In this document: positions 9,012-19,828 of the stretch, piece by piece
How positions within the stretch are numbered: the first letter of the stretch is position 1
How the letters are laid out: each line of letters opens with the position of its first letter
Source: Pseudoalteromonas espejiana DSM 9414
Lineage (GTDB): Bacteria > Pseudomonadota > Gammaproteobacteria > Enterobacterales > Alteromonadaceae
Direction: 5' to 3'
DNA: 64,000 nt
Assembly (NCBI RefSeq): GCF_002221525.1
Contig: NZ_CP011029.1
Location: forward strand, 682,001-746,000
Notes under the pieces: generated by a model
Databases searched by the model: none
Told to the model about the DNA's origin: nothing
Seen by the model: the letters and a program-made list of their open reading frames with translations, nothing else
Program-made: the position numbers and the translations under genes

Positions 9012-10302
9012 TTTTAATTGCCTCTAAACGAATTGAAACCGCATTTGCGTGTGCATCAAGGCCTTCTGCATCTGCTAGTGGTAATATAGCTTTTGAAAGC
9101 TGCGTTAAGCCACTTTTACTAATAGTTTGCACTGTGTACGTACGGAAAAAATCAAGCAAGTTTAAACTTGAATACGTTGCACTGTAACCATAGGTAGGTA
9201 ACACATGGTTAGTACCCGATGCGTAATCGCCCGCTGATTCTGGCGTGTAGTCGCCTACAAATACAGAGCCTGCATTTTTTACTTTATCTAAATAAGGTGT
9301 TGAATCTGCTAATTGCAAAATTAAGTGCTCAGGGCCATATTGCGCTGATACGTCAAATGCTTGTTCAACAGAGTCCACTAAAATAAGTGATGAATTAGCC
9401 AGAGCTTGCTCGGCTGTATCTTTGCGGCTTAATTTAGCAAGCTGGCGTGTAAGTGCCTGCTGCGTTCGCTCAATGATATTTTCGCTGTTACACAATAAAA
9501 TAACTTGCGAGTCTGCGCCGTGCTCAGCTTGCGAGAGTAAATCTGCTGCTATAAATTCTGGGTTTGCACGCTCATCTGCAATAACTAATACTTCAGACGG
9601 ACCTGCTGGCATATCGATTGCCATACCAGGAATTGTTTGCGCAACAAGCTGTTTTGCCATCGTTACAAAGCTATTACCTGGGCCAAAAATTTTGTTCACT
9701 TTAGGCACTGATTCAGTGCCGTAGGCCATTGCGGCTATTGCGCCTGCACCACCACTTTCAATCAACGTTGTAATACCACACAGTTTTGCAGCATATAAAA
9801 TGGCAGGGTTAATACTTTCATTACCTTGAACAGGGGTTGCAAGTACGACGGTTTTAGCACCACTTAATTGCGCAAGTACACCTTGCATAATAACCGATGA
9901 TGGCAGTGGAGCACTGCCACCTGGTACATAAATACCCACAGCTTCGATGGCCTGATATTTCAGTTCACATACAACACCAGGTTGGGTTGATAACTTAATA
10001 TCTTTAGGCAATTGCGCTTCGTGAAAACGTTTAACGTTTGCATAAGCGGTGTCAATTGCGTATTTAAGCTCTGCGCTTAGTGCTTGCTCTGATGCGTTTA
10101 TTTCATCAAGTGGTACACGTAAACGAGGGTTAGCTCTATTATCAAACTTTTTAGCCATATCAAGTAAGGCTTTATCGCCTTGCTCTTTAACATCGCTCAT
10201 AATTGTTTGGCATATTGCTTCAACCTTTGCGCTGGCAGAAACCGCAGGGCGCATTAGCGCCGCTGCTTGTACTTGTGAAGATTCCTCATTCCAACGAAGC
10301 AT
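9001..10302 (-). CDS. hisD: Histidinol dehydrogenase
   Basis: A zinc- and NAD-dependent enzyme that oxidises histidinol to histidine in the last two steps. The 433-residue protein carries IYVPGGSAPLPSSVIM, the cofactor region FGPGNSFVTMAKQ, DMPAGPSEVLVIAD, LLSQAEHGADSQV and YGPEHLILQ, where the conserved Glu-His is catalytic. SVFVGDYTPESAGDYASGTNH near the C-terminus is the family signature. Only 5 bp separate it from hisG. Confidence 0.97.
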   Translation of the reverse strand: MLRWNEESSQVQAAALMRPAVSASAKVEAICQTIMSDVKEQGDKALLDMAKKFDNRANPRLRVPLDEINASEQALSAELKYAIDTAYANVKRFHEAQLPKDIKLSTQPGVVCELKYQAIEAVGIYVPGGSAPLPSSVIMQGVLAQLSGAKTVVLATPVQGNESINPAILYAAKLCGITTLIESGGAGAIAAMAYGTESVPKVNKIFGPGNSFVTMAKQLVAQTIPGMAIDMPAGPSEVLVIADERANPEFIAADLLSQAEHGADSQVILLCNSENIIERTQQALTRQLAKLSRKDTAEQALANSSLILVDSVEQAFDVSAQYGPEHLILQLADSTPYLDKVKNAGSVFVGDYTPESAGDYASGTNHVLPTYGYSATYSSLNLLDFFRTYTVQTISKSGLTQLSKAILPLADAEGLDAHANAVSIRLEAIKNEQ

Positions 10303-10307
10303 GGTAC

Positions 10308-11207
10308 TTACTCCATCATTTTTTCAATTGGCATTACTAAAATAGAGTTAGCGCCTAGGGCTTTAAGCTGCTCCATTGTTTCCCAAAATAATGTTTCGCT
10401 GCTTACCATGTGAAGCGCTACGTACTCTTCATTACCAGCAAGTGCGAGTAGAGTAGGTTGGCCTGAGCCTGGTAAAATTTCGCAAATTTCATCAAGTTTA
10501 GTTTTTGGCGCGTGTAGCATAATGTATTTGCTTTCTTTTGCTTGTTTAACACCACGAAGGCGCGGCATAAGCTTATTGATTAGCGCTAGTTTGTCTTCAT
10601 CTTGAAGGTCTTTATTTTGAATTAAACACGCGTTTGATTCTAAAATTGTATCACCTTGAATTAAGCCGTTCGCTTCAAGGGTTGCACCGGTTGAAACTAA
10701 ATCACAAATTGCATCAGAAAGACCTGCACGTGGGGCAACTTCTACTGACCCTGTAAGCATTACAGTACTTGCGTTAATGCCTTCACGCTTTAACCACTGC
10801 GTTAAAATTTCTGGGTAGGTTGTAGCAATTCGCTTACCTTCAAACCAACTCTTATCACGAGGGCCAAGCTCTTGTGGCCATGCAAGTGCAAGGCGACAGT
10901 AACCAAAATCTAGTTTAGCTAGTTTGCTAACTTCGCTTGGTACACCTTGGCGTTCACGTTCTGCTTGAACTTCTACTAGTACGTTTTCGCCAACAATACC
11001 TAAATCACATACACCGTCCATTACTAAGCCCGGAATATCGTCATCGCGCACACGTAGTACGTCAATTGGCATATTAGTTGAGTGTGCAATTAAGCGTTGC
11101 TCACGTAGGTTTAATTTAACACCTAGTTGCTTTAGTAAATCTTGACAATCTTTAGACAGGCGACCGCCTTTTTGGATGGCGATACGTAGACGATTTGTGT
11201 TACTCAT
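10308..11207 (-). CDS. hisG: ATP phosphoribosyltransferase (long form)
   Basis: The first, feedback-regulated step of histidine synthesis. At 299 residues this is the long HisG, with its own C-terminal regulatory ACT-like domain (from about 225, [13 protein letters not shown]), so no HisZ partner is required. The catalytic part shows [22 protein letters not shown]-like [19 protein letters not shown] and the PRPP-binding [18 protein letters not shown]. The start is preceded by AAAGGA. It is the first structural gene after the his leader. Confidence 0.97.
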   Translation of the reverse strand: MSNTNRLRIAIQKGGRLSKDCQDLLKQLGVKLNLREQRLIAHSTNMPIDVLRVRDDDIPGLVMDGVCDLGIVGENVLVEVQAERERQGVPSEVSKLAKLDFGYCRLALAWPQELGPRDKSWFEGKRIATTYPEILTQWLKREGINASTVMLTGSVEVAPRAGLSDAICDLVSTGATLEANGLIQGDTILESNACLIQNKDLQDEDKLALINKLMPRLRGVKQAKESKYIMLHAPKTKLDEICEILPGSGQPTLLALAGNEEYVALHMVSSETLFWETMEQLKALGANSILVMPIEKMME

Positions 11208-11234
11208 TATTCATTTTCCTTTAATTTAAAAACT

Positions 11235-11259
11235 AAAAACCCCGAGGGGAACCTCAGGG
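11235..11259 (-). terminator. his attenuator terminator hairpin
   Basis: On the minus strand CCCTGAGG, loop TTCC, CCTCGGGG (8 pairs including one G-U), then TTTTT. It lies between the his leader peptide and hisG, so it is the regulated terminator of the attenuator. The left arm can also pair with an upstream arm (11291-11298), the likely antiterminator. Confidence 0.88.
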
Positions 11260-11342
11260 CGAAAATGAATCAATGTGTTTTGAATCGCCAGAGGTTCCTT
11301 TTAGGAATAACCTCTCAGCGAAAGACCTGACAGGTTATTCCG
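11240..11342 (-). promoter_or_regulatory. his operon attenuator, five alternating pairing arms
   Basis: In transcript order the arms are A (11342-11333), B (11315-11304), C (11298-11290), D (11259-11248) and E (11247-11240). A:B is 10 perfect pairs (GGAATAACCT with AGGTTATTCC). B:C is AGAGGTT with AACCTCT plus an inner CCT/AGG. C:D is 8 perfect pairs (GGAACCTC with GAGGTTCC). D:E is the terminator. Arm A begins in the last sense codons of the leader peptide. A ribosome at the stop codon would cover A, free B to pair C, and allow the D:E terminator. A ribosome stalled on the early His codons would leave A:B and C:D, giving read-through. Confidence 0.8.
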
Positions 11343-11385
11343 GTGAATGGTGGTGATGATGTACTGTTGTCAGGTTTAAGCGCAT
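11335..11385 (-). CDS. hisL: his operon leader peptide
   Basis: A 16-codon reading frame, MRLNLTTVHHHHHSPE, with five consecutive histidine codons, preceded by AGGAT about 9 bases before the ATG. It sits about 130 bp upstream of hisG and directly before the alternating hairpins of the attenuator. The E. coli HisL is also 16 residues with a run of seven His near the C-terminus. This is a translation sensor for charged tRNA-His rather than a functional protein. It is too short for most gene callers. Confidence 0.93.
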   Translation of the reverse strand: MRLNLTTVHHHHHSPE

Positions 11386-11476
11386 TTTAATAATCCTATT
11401 TTGCTTAGCGCTATTTAGTGAGCGTTAAGCTTTAATCTGTTTCAATAAATTTCGCATTCATAAAAACATAAACCGC

Positions 11477-11499
11477 CTTGCTAAGGCAAGTTTTTTTTT
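11477..11499 (+). terminator. Plus-strand terminator-like hairpin upstream of the his leader
   Basis: CTTGC, loop TAAG, GCAAG followed by nine Ts on the plus strand. No plus-strand gene lies upstream (the his operon runs the other way), so it would end transcripts antisense to the his leader, or shield the gene at 11644 from them. Confidence 0.5.
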
Positions 11500-11643
11500 A
11501 CCTAATTAAAGCATATCTTATAACGGTCGATAATATTGAAAGCAAAACCTCAATTTTTGCTGTTTTAATGTTTAAAATGTAGGCAAAACAGGCTTTGTTG
11601 GTCGTTTTATCTAATTTAGAAAATTAACGTTAAGGAGGATTGT

Positions 11644-11892
11644 ATGGATATAATGATCCCTTTTTTAGGGAAAATATCACGACTCGAACTTGAGCCAAAA
11701 GGCGCTTTTCACATTGCAGGTGTGCAAAATACGCCGCAATCACAAAAAATTAAGCTGGAAAATGAAAAAAAGCAAACGCTAAATAAAAAACGATTAGAAG
11801 CAGCTCAAAGTAACAAAAGCGCAAACACCGCTAACGAAAAAGCCATTACCGTGGATGATGAAGGTAACAAGCATTTAGATACGTGGGCTTAA
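11644..11892 (+). CDS. Small hypothetical protein
   Basis: An 82-residue protein that I do not recognise. A strong AAGGAGG ribosome site lies 5-6 bases before the ATG, which makes it a credible gene. The N-terminus (MDIMIPFLGKISRLEL) is hydrophobic but short. The middle is Lys/Gln/Asn-rich, highly charged and probably helical or disordered, and the end is acidic (ITVDDEGNKHLDTWA). No cysteines and no signal peptide were seen. The last base of its stop codon coincides with the start of a 29-bp remnant of the repeat element described at 28439. Confidence 0.65.
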   Translation: MDIMIPFLGKISRLELEPKGAFHIAGVQNTPQSQKIKLENEKKQTLNKKRLEAAQSNKSANTANEKAITVDDEGNKHLDTWA

Positions 11893-11920
11893 TATTAATT
11901 TGCAATAATACTTAATCATT
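11892..11920 (+). repeat. Fragment of the MITE-like element found at 28439-28600
   Basis: Nineteen bases (11902-11920) are identical to bases 28449-28467 of the element after rnd. The ten bases before them match the element's terminal repeat at 6 of 10 positions, the differences being mainly C-to-T. Together about 25 of 29 bases align. It overlaps the last three codons and stop of the minus-strand GlxA-type regulator and begins on the last base of the stop codon of the gene at 11644. Confidence 0.55.
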
Positions 11921-12862
11921 CTTACGCCACTTAGCAGGCGTTAGTCCTGTGCTTTTTTTAAATAAACGAGAAAAAAAACTACTGTTTTCATAGCCCACAT
12001 CCACCGATATTTCGTTCACGGTTTTATCTGTTGCTAATAATTGCTTCTTGGCTTTATCTATTCGGACTTCTTGTACATATTTATTAATTGATATTCCTGT
12101 TGCTTGCGAAAATCGTCTTTTTAAATTGCGTTCACTAAAATTAAATTGTTTTGCTAACTCATGTATTGTGATTAAACCGCTTGAATGGTTATTAATCCAA
12201 TCTTGTATCTCGTTAATTTTCTCATCTCTATGATTATTAAATTGAGGCAAAATAAGATTTAATTTATTAGAATCAGAAATAAGTAAATGGGTTGCACACT
12301 GCTGAGAAAAACGGTCGCCTTTATCTTTAGCAACAATCCCTAAAAGCACGCTAATACCCGCCTCAAAAGAGCCTGTTGTATAGATGTTTCCGGTTCTTAA
12401 ATACGATTTATGACTAATAAATTGGCAATCAGGAAATAACTTACTGAGAGGCTTAACCAAGCTCCAGTGAGTCGCAATCACCATTTTGTTCAATTGACCT
12501 GTTGCTGCTAAAAAGTAAGAGCCTGTACTTAAACTAAGAATAGACGAGCTACTGTGTATTTTTGGTTTTAGCCAATCAATAATTAAGTCAGTGCCAAGTG
12601 GCATATTTTTTAATTTTGAGCCCTCTATTGGCGGAATAATAACTAAATCATACGCTTTGTCAGAAAGCGAATTATCGGCAATAACAAGTGAATTACTTGA
12701 ACTCGTTATTGCACTACCGTCGGCCGTTATTATTTCTACTTCATAACTTTGGGGTAATGAGTAATGCGAGTCGAGCAAGGAAACAATAGTAAAAAAGTCT
12801 TTTGCTAAAAACACGCTCACAGCCCAGCAGTCTTCATAGGCAATAATTGCTATATTTTTCAT
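11912..12862 (-). CDS. GlxA family transcriptional regulator (DJ-1/PfpI-like plus AraC-type HTH)
   Basis: A 316-residue protein with two parts. Residues 1-170 resemble the DJ-1/PfpI amidotransferase fold (IAIIAYEDCWAVSVF, YDLVIIPPIEG, SLSTGSYFLAATGQL) used as a ligand-sensing domain in GlxA/FtrA-type regulators. The classical nucleophilic cysteine is replaced by Thr/Gly in the elbow. Residues about 220-316 form an AraC/XylS DNA-binding domain with two helix-turn-helix motifs (TIHELAKQFNFSERNLKRRF and TVNEISVDVGYENSSFFSRLFKKSTG). The effector is unknown. No obvious target operon adjoins it, apart from the transglutaminase-like gene transcribed divergently. Confidence 0.85.
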   Translation of the reverse strand: MKNIAIIAYEDCWAVSVFLAKDFFTIVSLLDSHYSLPQSYEVEIITADGSAITSSSNSLVIADNSLSDKAYDLVIIPPIEGSKLKNMPLGTDLIIDWLKPKIHSSSSILSLSTGSYFLAATGQLNKMVIATHWSLVKPLSKLFPDCQFISHKSYLRTGNIYTTGSFEAGISVLLGIVAKDKGDRFSQQCATHLLISDSNKLNLILPQFNNHRDEKINEIQDWINNHSSGLITIHELAKQFNFSERNLKRRFSQATGISINKYVQEVRIDKAKKQLLATDKTVNEISVDVGYENSSFFSRLFKKSTGLTPAKWRKND

Positions 12863-13057
12863 AATTTCACTTGGCCCAATCGGACTGTTAAAAGTACCTG
12901 TGCAGACATATTATTTTGATGTTTGTAAAAGTAACATTGGAACATACTTTAAAGACTCATGTATTTAAAAGTTATTGTTTTTAAGTGTTTTTTACTATTT
13001 TAAATTATAGCTAAACTACGTGGGATTATAATAAACATATTTGTTGAGGGGGCAGGT

Positions 13058-13675
13058 TTGCAACAGTACTTACAAAATGATGCTTTTTTTAATCAAAATC
13101 ATCAGGAAATAAATAGCTGGTTACAAAAGGTAAAAGGAGATAACGATCGTACTAAGGCAATTTCAATTTATTACCTTGTAAGAGACCAGATTAAGTATGA
13201 TCCCTTTACTCTTTTAGATGGAGCCAAGTCACTCAGTAGTGATTATTGCTTAGATAATAAAGCAGCCTATTGTATTCCTAAGGCATCGCTACAAATAACA
13301 TTAAGCCGAGCATGTAATATTCCCGCACGGTTAGGCTTAGCTGATGTTCGTAACCATTTAAGCACCCCTAAATTAGATGAATTACTAAAAAATGAAGTGT
13401 TTACTATGCATGCTTACGTAGAGCAGTTTATTGAAGGGAAATGGGTTAAATCAACCCCGGCCTTTAATAAGGAGTTATGCGACTTAGTTAACATAAAGCC
13501 GTTAGAGTTTGATGGGGTTAATCACTCTTTATTTCATCAATTTACCACTGATGGTAAAAAGCATATGGAATACTTAAAAGATCACGGTCAATATGCTGTT
13601 ATGCCAACAGCATTCATTAATAAAAATTGTCAGCTTTATTACCCACATTTAGAGCTCGACTTTGCCGAGATTTAA
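13058..13675 (+). CDS. Transglutaminase-like domain protein
   Basis: A 205-residue cytoplasmic protein (no signal peptide) with a transglutaminase/protease-like core. YCIPKASLQITLSRACNIPARLG contains the likely nucleophile Cys72, and HAYVEQFIEGKW has the catalytic His118. The third position, normally Asp in W-x-x-D-P, reads KSTPAFN here, as I recall for a bacterial subgroup with a TPAFN motif. The start is TTG at 13058 with a GGGGG-type Shine-Dalgarno stretch just upstream; no better in-frame ATG precedes the conserved region. The substrate is unknown. Confidence 0.8.
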   Translation: MQQYLQNDAFFNQNHQEINSWLQKVKGDNDRTKAISIYYLVRDQIKYDPFTLLDGAKSLSSDYCLDNKAAYCIPKASLQITLSRACNIPARLGLADVRNHLSTPKLDELLKNEVFTMHAYVEQFIEGKWVKSTPAFNKELCDLVNIKPLEFDGVNHSLFHQFTTDGKKHMEYLKDHGQYAVMPTAFINKNCQLYYPHLELDFAEI

Positions 13676-13803
13676 TAAAAATATCTTTACATTAATAGCA
13701 TTACTCTGTGGTTAATTTTTTAGATAAACCTAGGTTGGCGTTGTTCTATTTCAAAAGAGTTTGGTGTAATGGAAGTAAATAATAATTAGCAAAATTCAGT
13801 TAA

Positions 13804-13825
13804 CCCGCAGTGACATTACTGCGGG
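13804..13825. terminator. Hairpin between convergent genes
   Basis: CCCGCAGT, a 6-base loop and ACTGCGGG form an 8-bp GC-rich stem between the transglutaminase-like gene and the convergent nhaP. No T-run follows on either strand, so termination efficiency is uncertain. Confidence 0.5.
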
Positions 13826-13840
13826 TAACATCAATAAAAC

Positions 13841-15124
13841 TTATTGGGCTTGCTCAGCAGATTTAATACTGCTTTGTATAAGAGGAGAAATAGTTAACCC
13901 TTGAACTATTATTGAAAATATAACCACAACATAAGTCACAATAACAATTAAATCATGTAAGTCACTGCCTGATATAAACACTTCATCGCGCGGAATTGCC
14001 GCAGCCATAGCAAGCGCTAAACCACCACGTAAACCACCCCAGGTTAAAATTTTAACACTGTGTTTATCGTAATGTCTAAAGCGTTTAAATATGACAAAAG
14101 GCGCGCCAACACTAATGAAGCGTGCTAACAAAATAGCAGGGATCATCACCAGCCCTAAGCCAATTTCAGCTAGGGTTACTGGCATAGTAACAATCAGCAT
14201 ACCTATGATTAAAAACAATAACGCATTTAAAAAGCTGTCGGTGGCGTGCCAAAAGTCTTTAATATAGCGTGTGTTTTCGGGGCCTGTACGTTCAGTGGCT
14301 TTTGCGCGAGTAATATTACCCAAAATAATTCCGCTGGTAACCATGGCCAATGCGCCTGATATTTCCCAAATATTTGCAGCGGCAAAGCCCGCTGTAGGAA
14401 TTGTTAAAGTAATTAATAAACGAATATTTACATCTTTACAGTTAATAATTAAAAAGTGACCCACTAACGCCATAACTAAACCAAACACAATGCCGCCAAT
14501 AGCATCAACAAAAAAGAGCTCTGCTATATCACTTGGGTTTGCATCTGTTCCAAAAAACGCGACAGAAAAAAGTGTTGTAAAAATAACTAAACCAATACCA
14601 TCGTTAAATAGAGACTCACCTTCGACTTGAACTGAAATACCTTCAGGGGCGCGTAATTGTTTAATAATAGCGAGCACAGCAATAGGATCGGTAGGGCTTA
14701 TTAATGCACCAAAAAGTAAACAATAAATAAAAGGTACAGGCCAGCCGAGCGCGGAAAAAATATAAAAACTTAAATAGCCGACCAAAAAAGTAGACACCAC
14801 AGTCGAAAACAACACCAGTGCGGTTATTTCCCATCGCTGTTTGCGCAGTGCAAGTAGGTTTATTTCCAGCGCGCCTGCAAACAGTAAAAAGCCCAACATA
14901 CCTTTTAAAAGTAACTCATTAAAATTGATACTTGCGACAACTTGGGTGATTTCTAGTGCCGTTTTATCGCCTAATAATTTAACCGAAATAATCAATAACA
15001 AGGATATAACAACTGAGCCTGTTGTAATGGCGATAGTTGTTTGCATTTTGAGGACATACTGGTTTGCAAATGCAATAAAAATTGCAATAGCAGAGAGAAA
15101 ACAAATGAGATACCAAGCATTCAT
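13841..15124 (-). CDS. nhaP: Na+/H+ antiporter, CPA1 family (NhaP type)
   Basis: A 427-residue inner-membrane protein with about 12 hydrophobic segments starting at the N-terminus. The ion-binding core shows ISPTDPIAVLAI and FNDGIGLVIF (the ND pair of CPA1 antiporters), followed by WGGLRGGLALAMA near residue 375. It exchanges protons for Na+ or K+ and suits a marine bacterium that must hold down internal sodium. It lacks the long cytosolic C-terminal tail of some CPA1 members. It is a single gene, convergent to its left neighbour. A 7-bp inverted repeat (15188-15211) lies in its upstream region. Confidence 0.92.
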   Translation of the reverse strand: MNAWYLICFLSAIAIFIAFANQYVLKMQTTIAITTGSVVISLLLIISVKLLGDKTALEITQVVASINFNELLLKGMLGFLLFAGALEINLLALRKQRWEITALVLFSTVVSTFLVGYLSFYIFSALGWPVPFIYCLLFGALISPTDPIAVLAIIKQLRAPEGISVQVEGESLFNDGIGLVIFTTLFSVAFFGTDANPSDIAELFFVDAIGGIVFGLVMALVGHFLIINCKDVNIRLLITLTIPTAGFAAANIWEISGALAMVTSGIILGNITRAKATERTGPENTRYIKDFWHATDSFLNALLFLIIGMLIVTMPVTLAEIGLGLVMIPAILLARFISVGAPFVIFKRFRHYDKHSVKILTWGGLRGGLALAMAAAIPRDEVFISGSDLHDLIVIVTYVVVIFSIIVQGLTISPLIQSSIKSAEQAQ

Positions 15125-17804
<2,680 letters not shown>

Positions 17805-17807
17805 TTT

Positions 17808-17835
17808 TAAAAAAGGGGCTCAGCCTCTTTTTTTT
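17808..17835 (+). terminator. Intrinsic terminator after the M4 protease gene
   Basis: An A-rich left flank, GGGGC, loop TCA, GCCTC (one G-T pair) and a run of eight Ts. It sits between the M4 and M28 genes and suggests at least partial separation of their transcripts. Confidence 0.75.
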
Positions 17836-17869
17836 AGCAGGTTTGTTTACAATTTTATAAGGAATACTA

Positions 17870-19726
17870 ATGAAGATGTTTACTATTACAATGTTAAGCA
17901 CATTTGCCATGCTTTGTAGTACTAGCTTAGTAGCGCAAAATGAAGATGCTATATGGGTGAGTATTGATTCTAGTGAAGCCACACATTATGAACATAAGCA
18001 ACACAGCTTAATACACTCGTTGCCATTTTTACACAGGGCTAGCAGCTCATTACCTCAGATTGATTTAGTGAGTATACCGGCAAAGCATGCAAATAATTTA
18101 AGTGAGTTTATGCATGATAATTACAATCGGTGTGGCGGTTTTGTAGCGCATGATTCATGGCAGGAGGCAAATAAGTATACTAAGCAATTAGCCGCGGCAC
18201 ATACGCTTCAAAATACACTCGCATTAAGCTATTCAATCAATAATCAAGAAACCGTGCAATCACTCATTTCATCAATTAGTACCGTAAGCCTCGATAGCAC
18301 AGTAAATTCTTTAACCAATTTTAATAATCGTTATTACACGTCGCAAACAGGTGTTGATGCAGCTAATTGGCTTAAAAGTTTTTGGCAACAAATAGTACAA
18401 AACCGAAGCGATATAAGTATTGATACTTACTCGCATAATTGGGCTCAGTCTTCAATTATAGCGACCATTGAAGGCAGCGATAAATCTAGCGAAATAGTAA
18501 TTATTGGCGGCCATCTAGATTCAATTAATCAAAGTAATCCGGCCGCGGGGCGCTCACCGGGTGCTGATGACAATGCCTCGGGGATTGCTGTATTAACTGA
18601 GGCATTACGAGCAGTTGTTCAAAGCGGTTACAAACCACAGCGAACTATTCAAATTATGGCATTTGCAGCCGAAGAGGTTGGACTTAGAGGTTCTTCTGAC
18701 ATTGCAAGTAGTTATAAGGAACAAGGAAAAAATGTAGTTGGAATGGTGCAATTTGATATGACGGGGAATAATGGCAGCATTGAAGATATTGTTATGATGA
18801 CAGACTATACGACCAACGCACAAAACCAGTTTTTATCGCAATTGTTAGATACCTACATGCCACAAATTAATTATGGTTTTGATCAATGTGGCTATGGGTG
18901 CTCTGATCATGCATCTTGGTATCAACAAGGCTTTGCTGCCTCAATGCCATTTGAGTCGAAAATGAATGAGATAAATCCACTTATTCATACACAAAACGAC
19001 AACCAATTTGACGCGCAGCACGCGAGTAAGTTCGCTAAGCTTGCAGTAAGCTACTTAGCTGAAATGGCAAAAAATGCAGGGGATATACTGCCTCCAGCTA
19101 ATAACCAATTACAAAATGGCGAAACGCTCAATGGGATTAGCGCTGCTGCAAAAGCACAACTTATATACACGATTGACGTTACGAGCAATGCGCAAAATCT
19201 TAACTTTGTTACAGCCGATGGAAGTGGTGATGCAGATTTATATGTGCGCTTTAATCAAGCGCCCACACTTAACGAATTCGACTGTAAAAGCACCTCTTCA
19301 ACCAGTAATGAGCGCTGTGACATAGAACTAAGTCGTGAAGGTATTTACTACGTAATGGTAGAGGCTTGGAATACCATAGAAAATGTGTCGTTAACTGCAA
19401 GTTTTGATAGCGGTAACAATGTTGAACCAATAAATCGTATAGTTTCTGACATTAATGTGAGTGCAGGTATGTGGCAGCGCTTTAGCCAAAACATAAGTTC
19501 ACCGTATTCATTATTAGATATTAGTATTTCAGGTGGCAGTGGCGATGCTGATTTATACGTAAATGTTGGTTCTGCTTCAACGCAGGCTCAATACCTGTGT
19601 AGACCATATAAAAATGGTAATACTGAAACTTGTACCTTTTCCTCTCCTCAGCAAGGAAGTTGGTATATAGATATAAAAGGCTATAGTGACGCAAGTGATA
19701 TTACCTTAACTATTAACGCACAATAA
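17870..19726 (+). CDS. Secreted M28 aminopeptidase (leucyl aminopeptidase-like) with two PPC domains
   Basis: A 618-residue protein with a signal peptide (1-22, cleavage near VAQN), a short propeptide and an M28 zinc aminopeptidase domain (about 130-400). The di-zinc site residues are visible in IIGGHLDS, GADDNASG, AAEEVGLRGS and VQFDMTG, with the CGYGCSDHASWYQQG loop (a disulfide pair) and the last His ligand near the end of the domain, as in Vibrio aminopeptidase. Two PPC domains (about 415-500 and 525-618) follow. It would complete external peptide breakdown begun by the upstream M4 protease. Confidence 0.93.
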   Translation: MKMFTITMLSTFAMLCSTSLVAQNEDAIWVSIDSSEATHYEHKQHSLIHSLPFLHRASSSLPQIDLVSIPAKHANNLSEFMHDNYNRCGGFVAHDSWQEANKYTKQLAAAHTLQNTLALSYSINNQETVQSLISSISTVSLDSTVNSLTNFNNRYYTSQTGVDAANWLKSFWQQIVQNRSDISIDTYSHNWAQSSIIATIEGSDKSSEIVIIGGHLDSINQSNPAAGRSPGADDNASGIAVLTEALRAVVQSGYKPQRTIQIMAFAAEEVGLRGSSDIASSYKEQGKNVVGMVQFDMTGNNGSIEDIVMMTDYTTNAQNQFLSQLLDTYMPQINYGFDQCGYGCSDHASWYQQGFAASMPFESKMNEINPLIHTQNDNQFDAQHASKFAKLAVSYLAEMAKNAGDILPPANNQLQNGETLNGISAAAKAQLIYTIDVTSNAQNLNFVTADGSGDADLYVRFNQAPTLNEFDCKSTSSTSNERCDIELSREGIYYVMVEAWNTIENVSLTASFDSGNNVEPINRIVSDINVSAGMWQRFSQNISSPYSLLDISISGGSGDADLYVNVGSASTQAQYLCRPYKNGNTETCTFSSPQQGSWYIDIKGYSDASDITLTINAQ

Positions 19727-19735
19727 TGTGTTACA

Positions 19736-19753
19736 GGGGCAAGCGCCCCTTTT
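19736..19753 (+). terminator. Intrinsic terminator after the M28 peptidase gene
   Basis: GGGGC, loop AAGC, GCCCC then TTTT, ten bases past the stop codon. Confidence 0.8.
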
Positions 19754-19828
19754 CTTATAAATTGTAATTTTAATGGGCTTGCCCTTATAGCCATGCTTAC
19801 GTAAAATCCCGCTATTATTTTTTGTAAA

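Noticed and set aside
11386..11460. Promoter of the his operon
   Set aside because: TTGAAA is present on the minus strand, but the best -10-like words are 22 bases or more away. No pair with normal spacing was convincing, so none is annotated.
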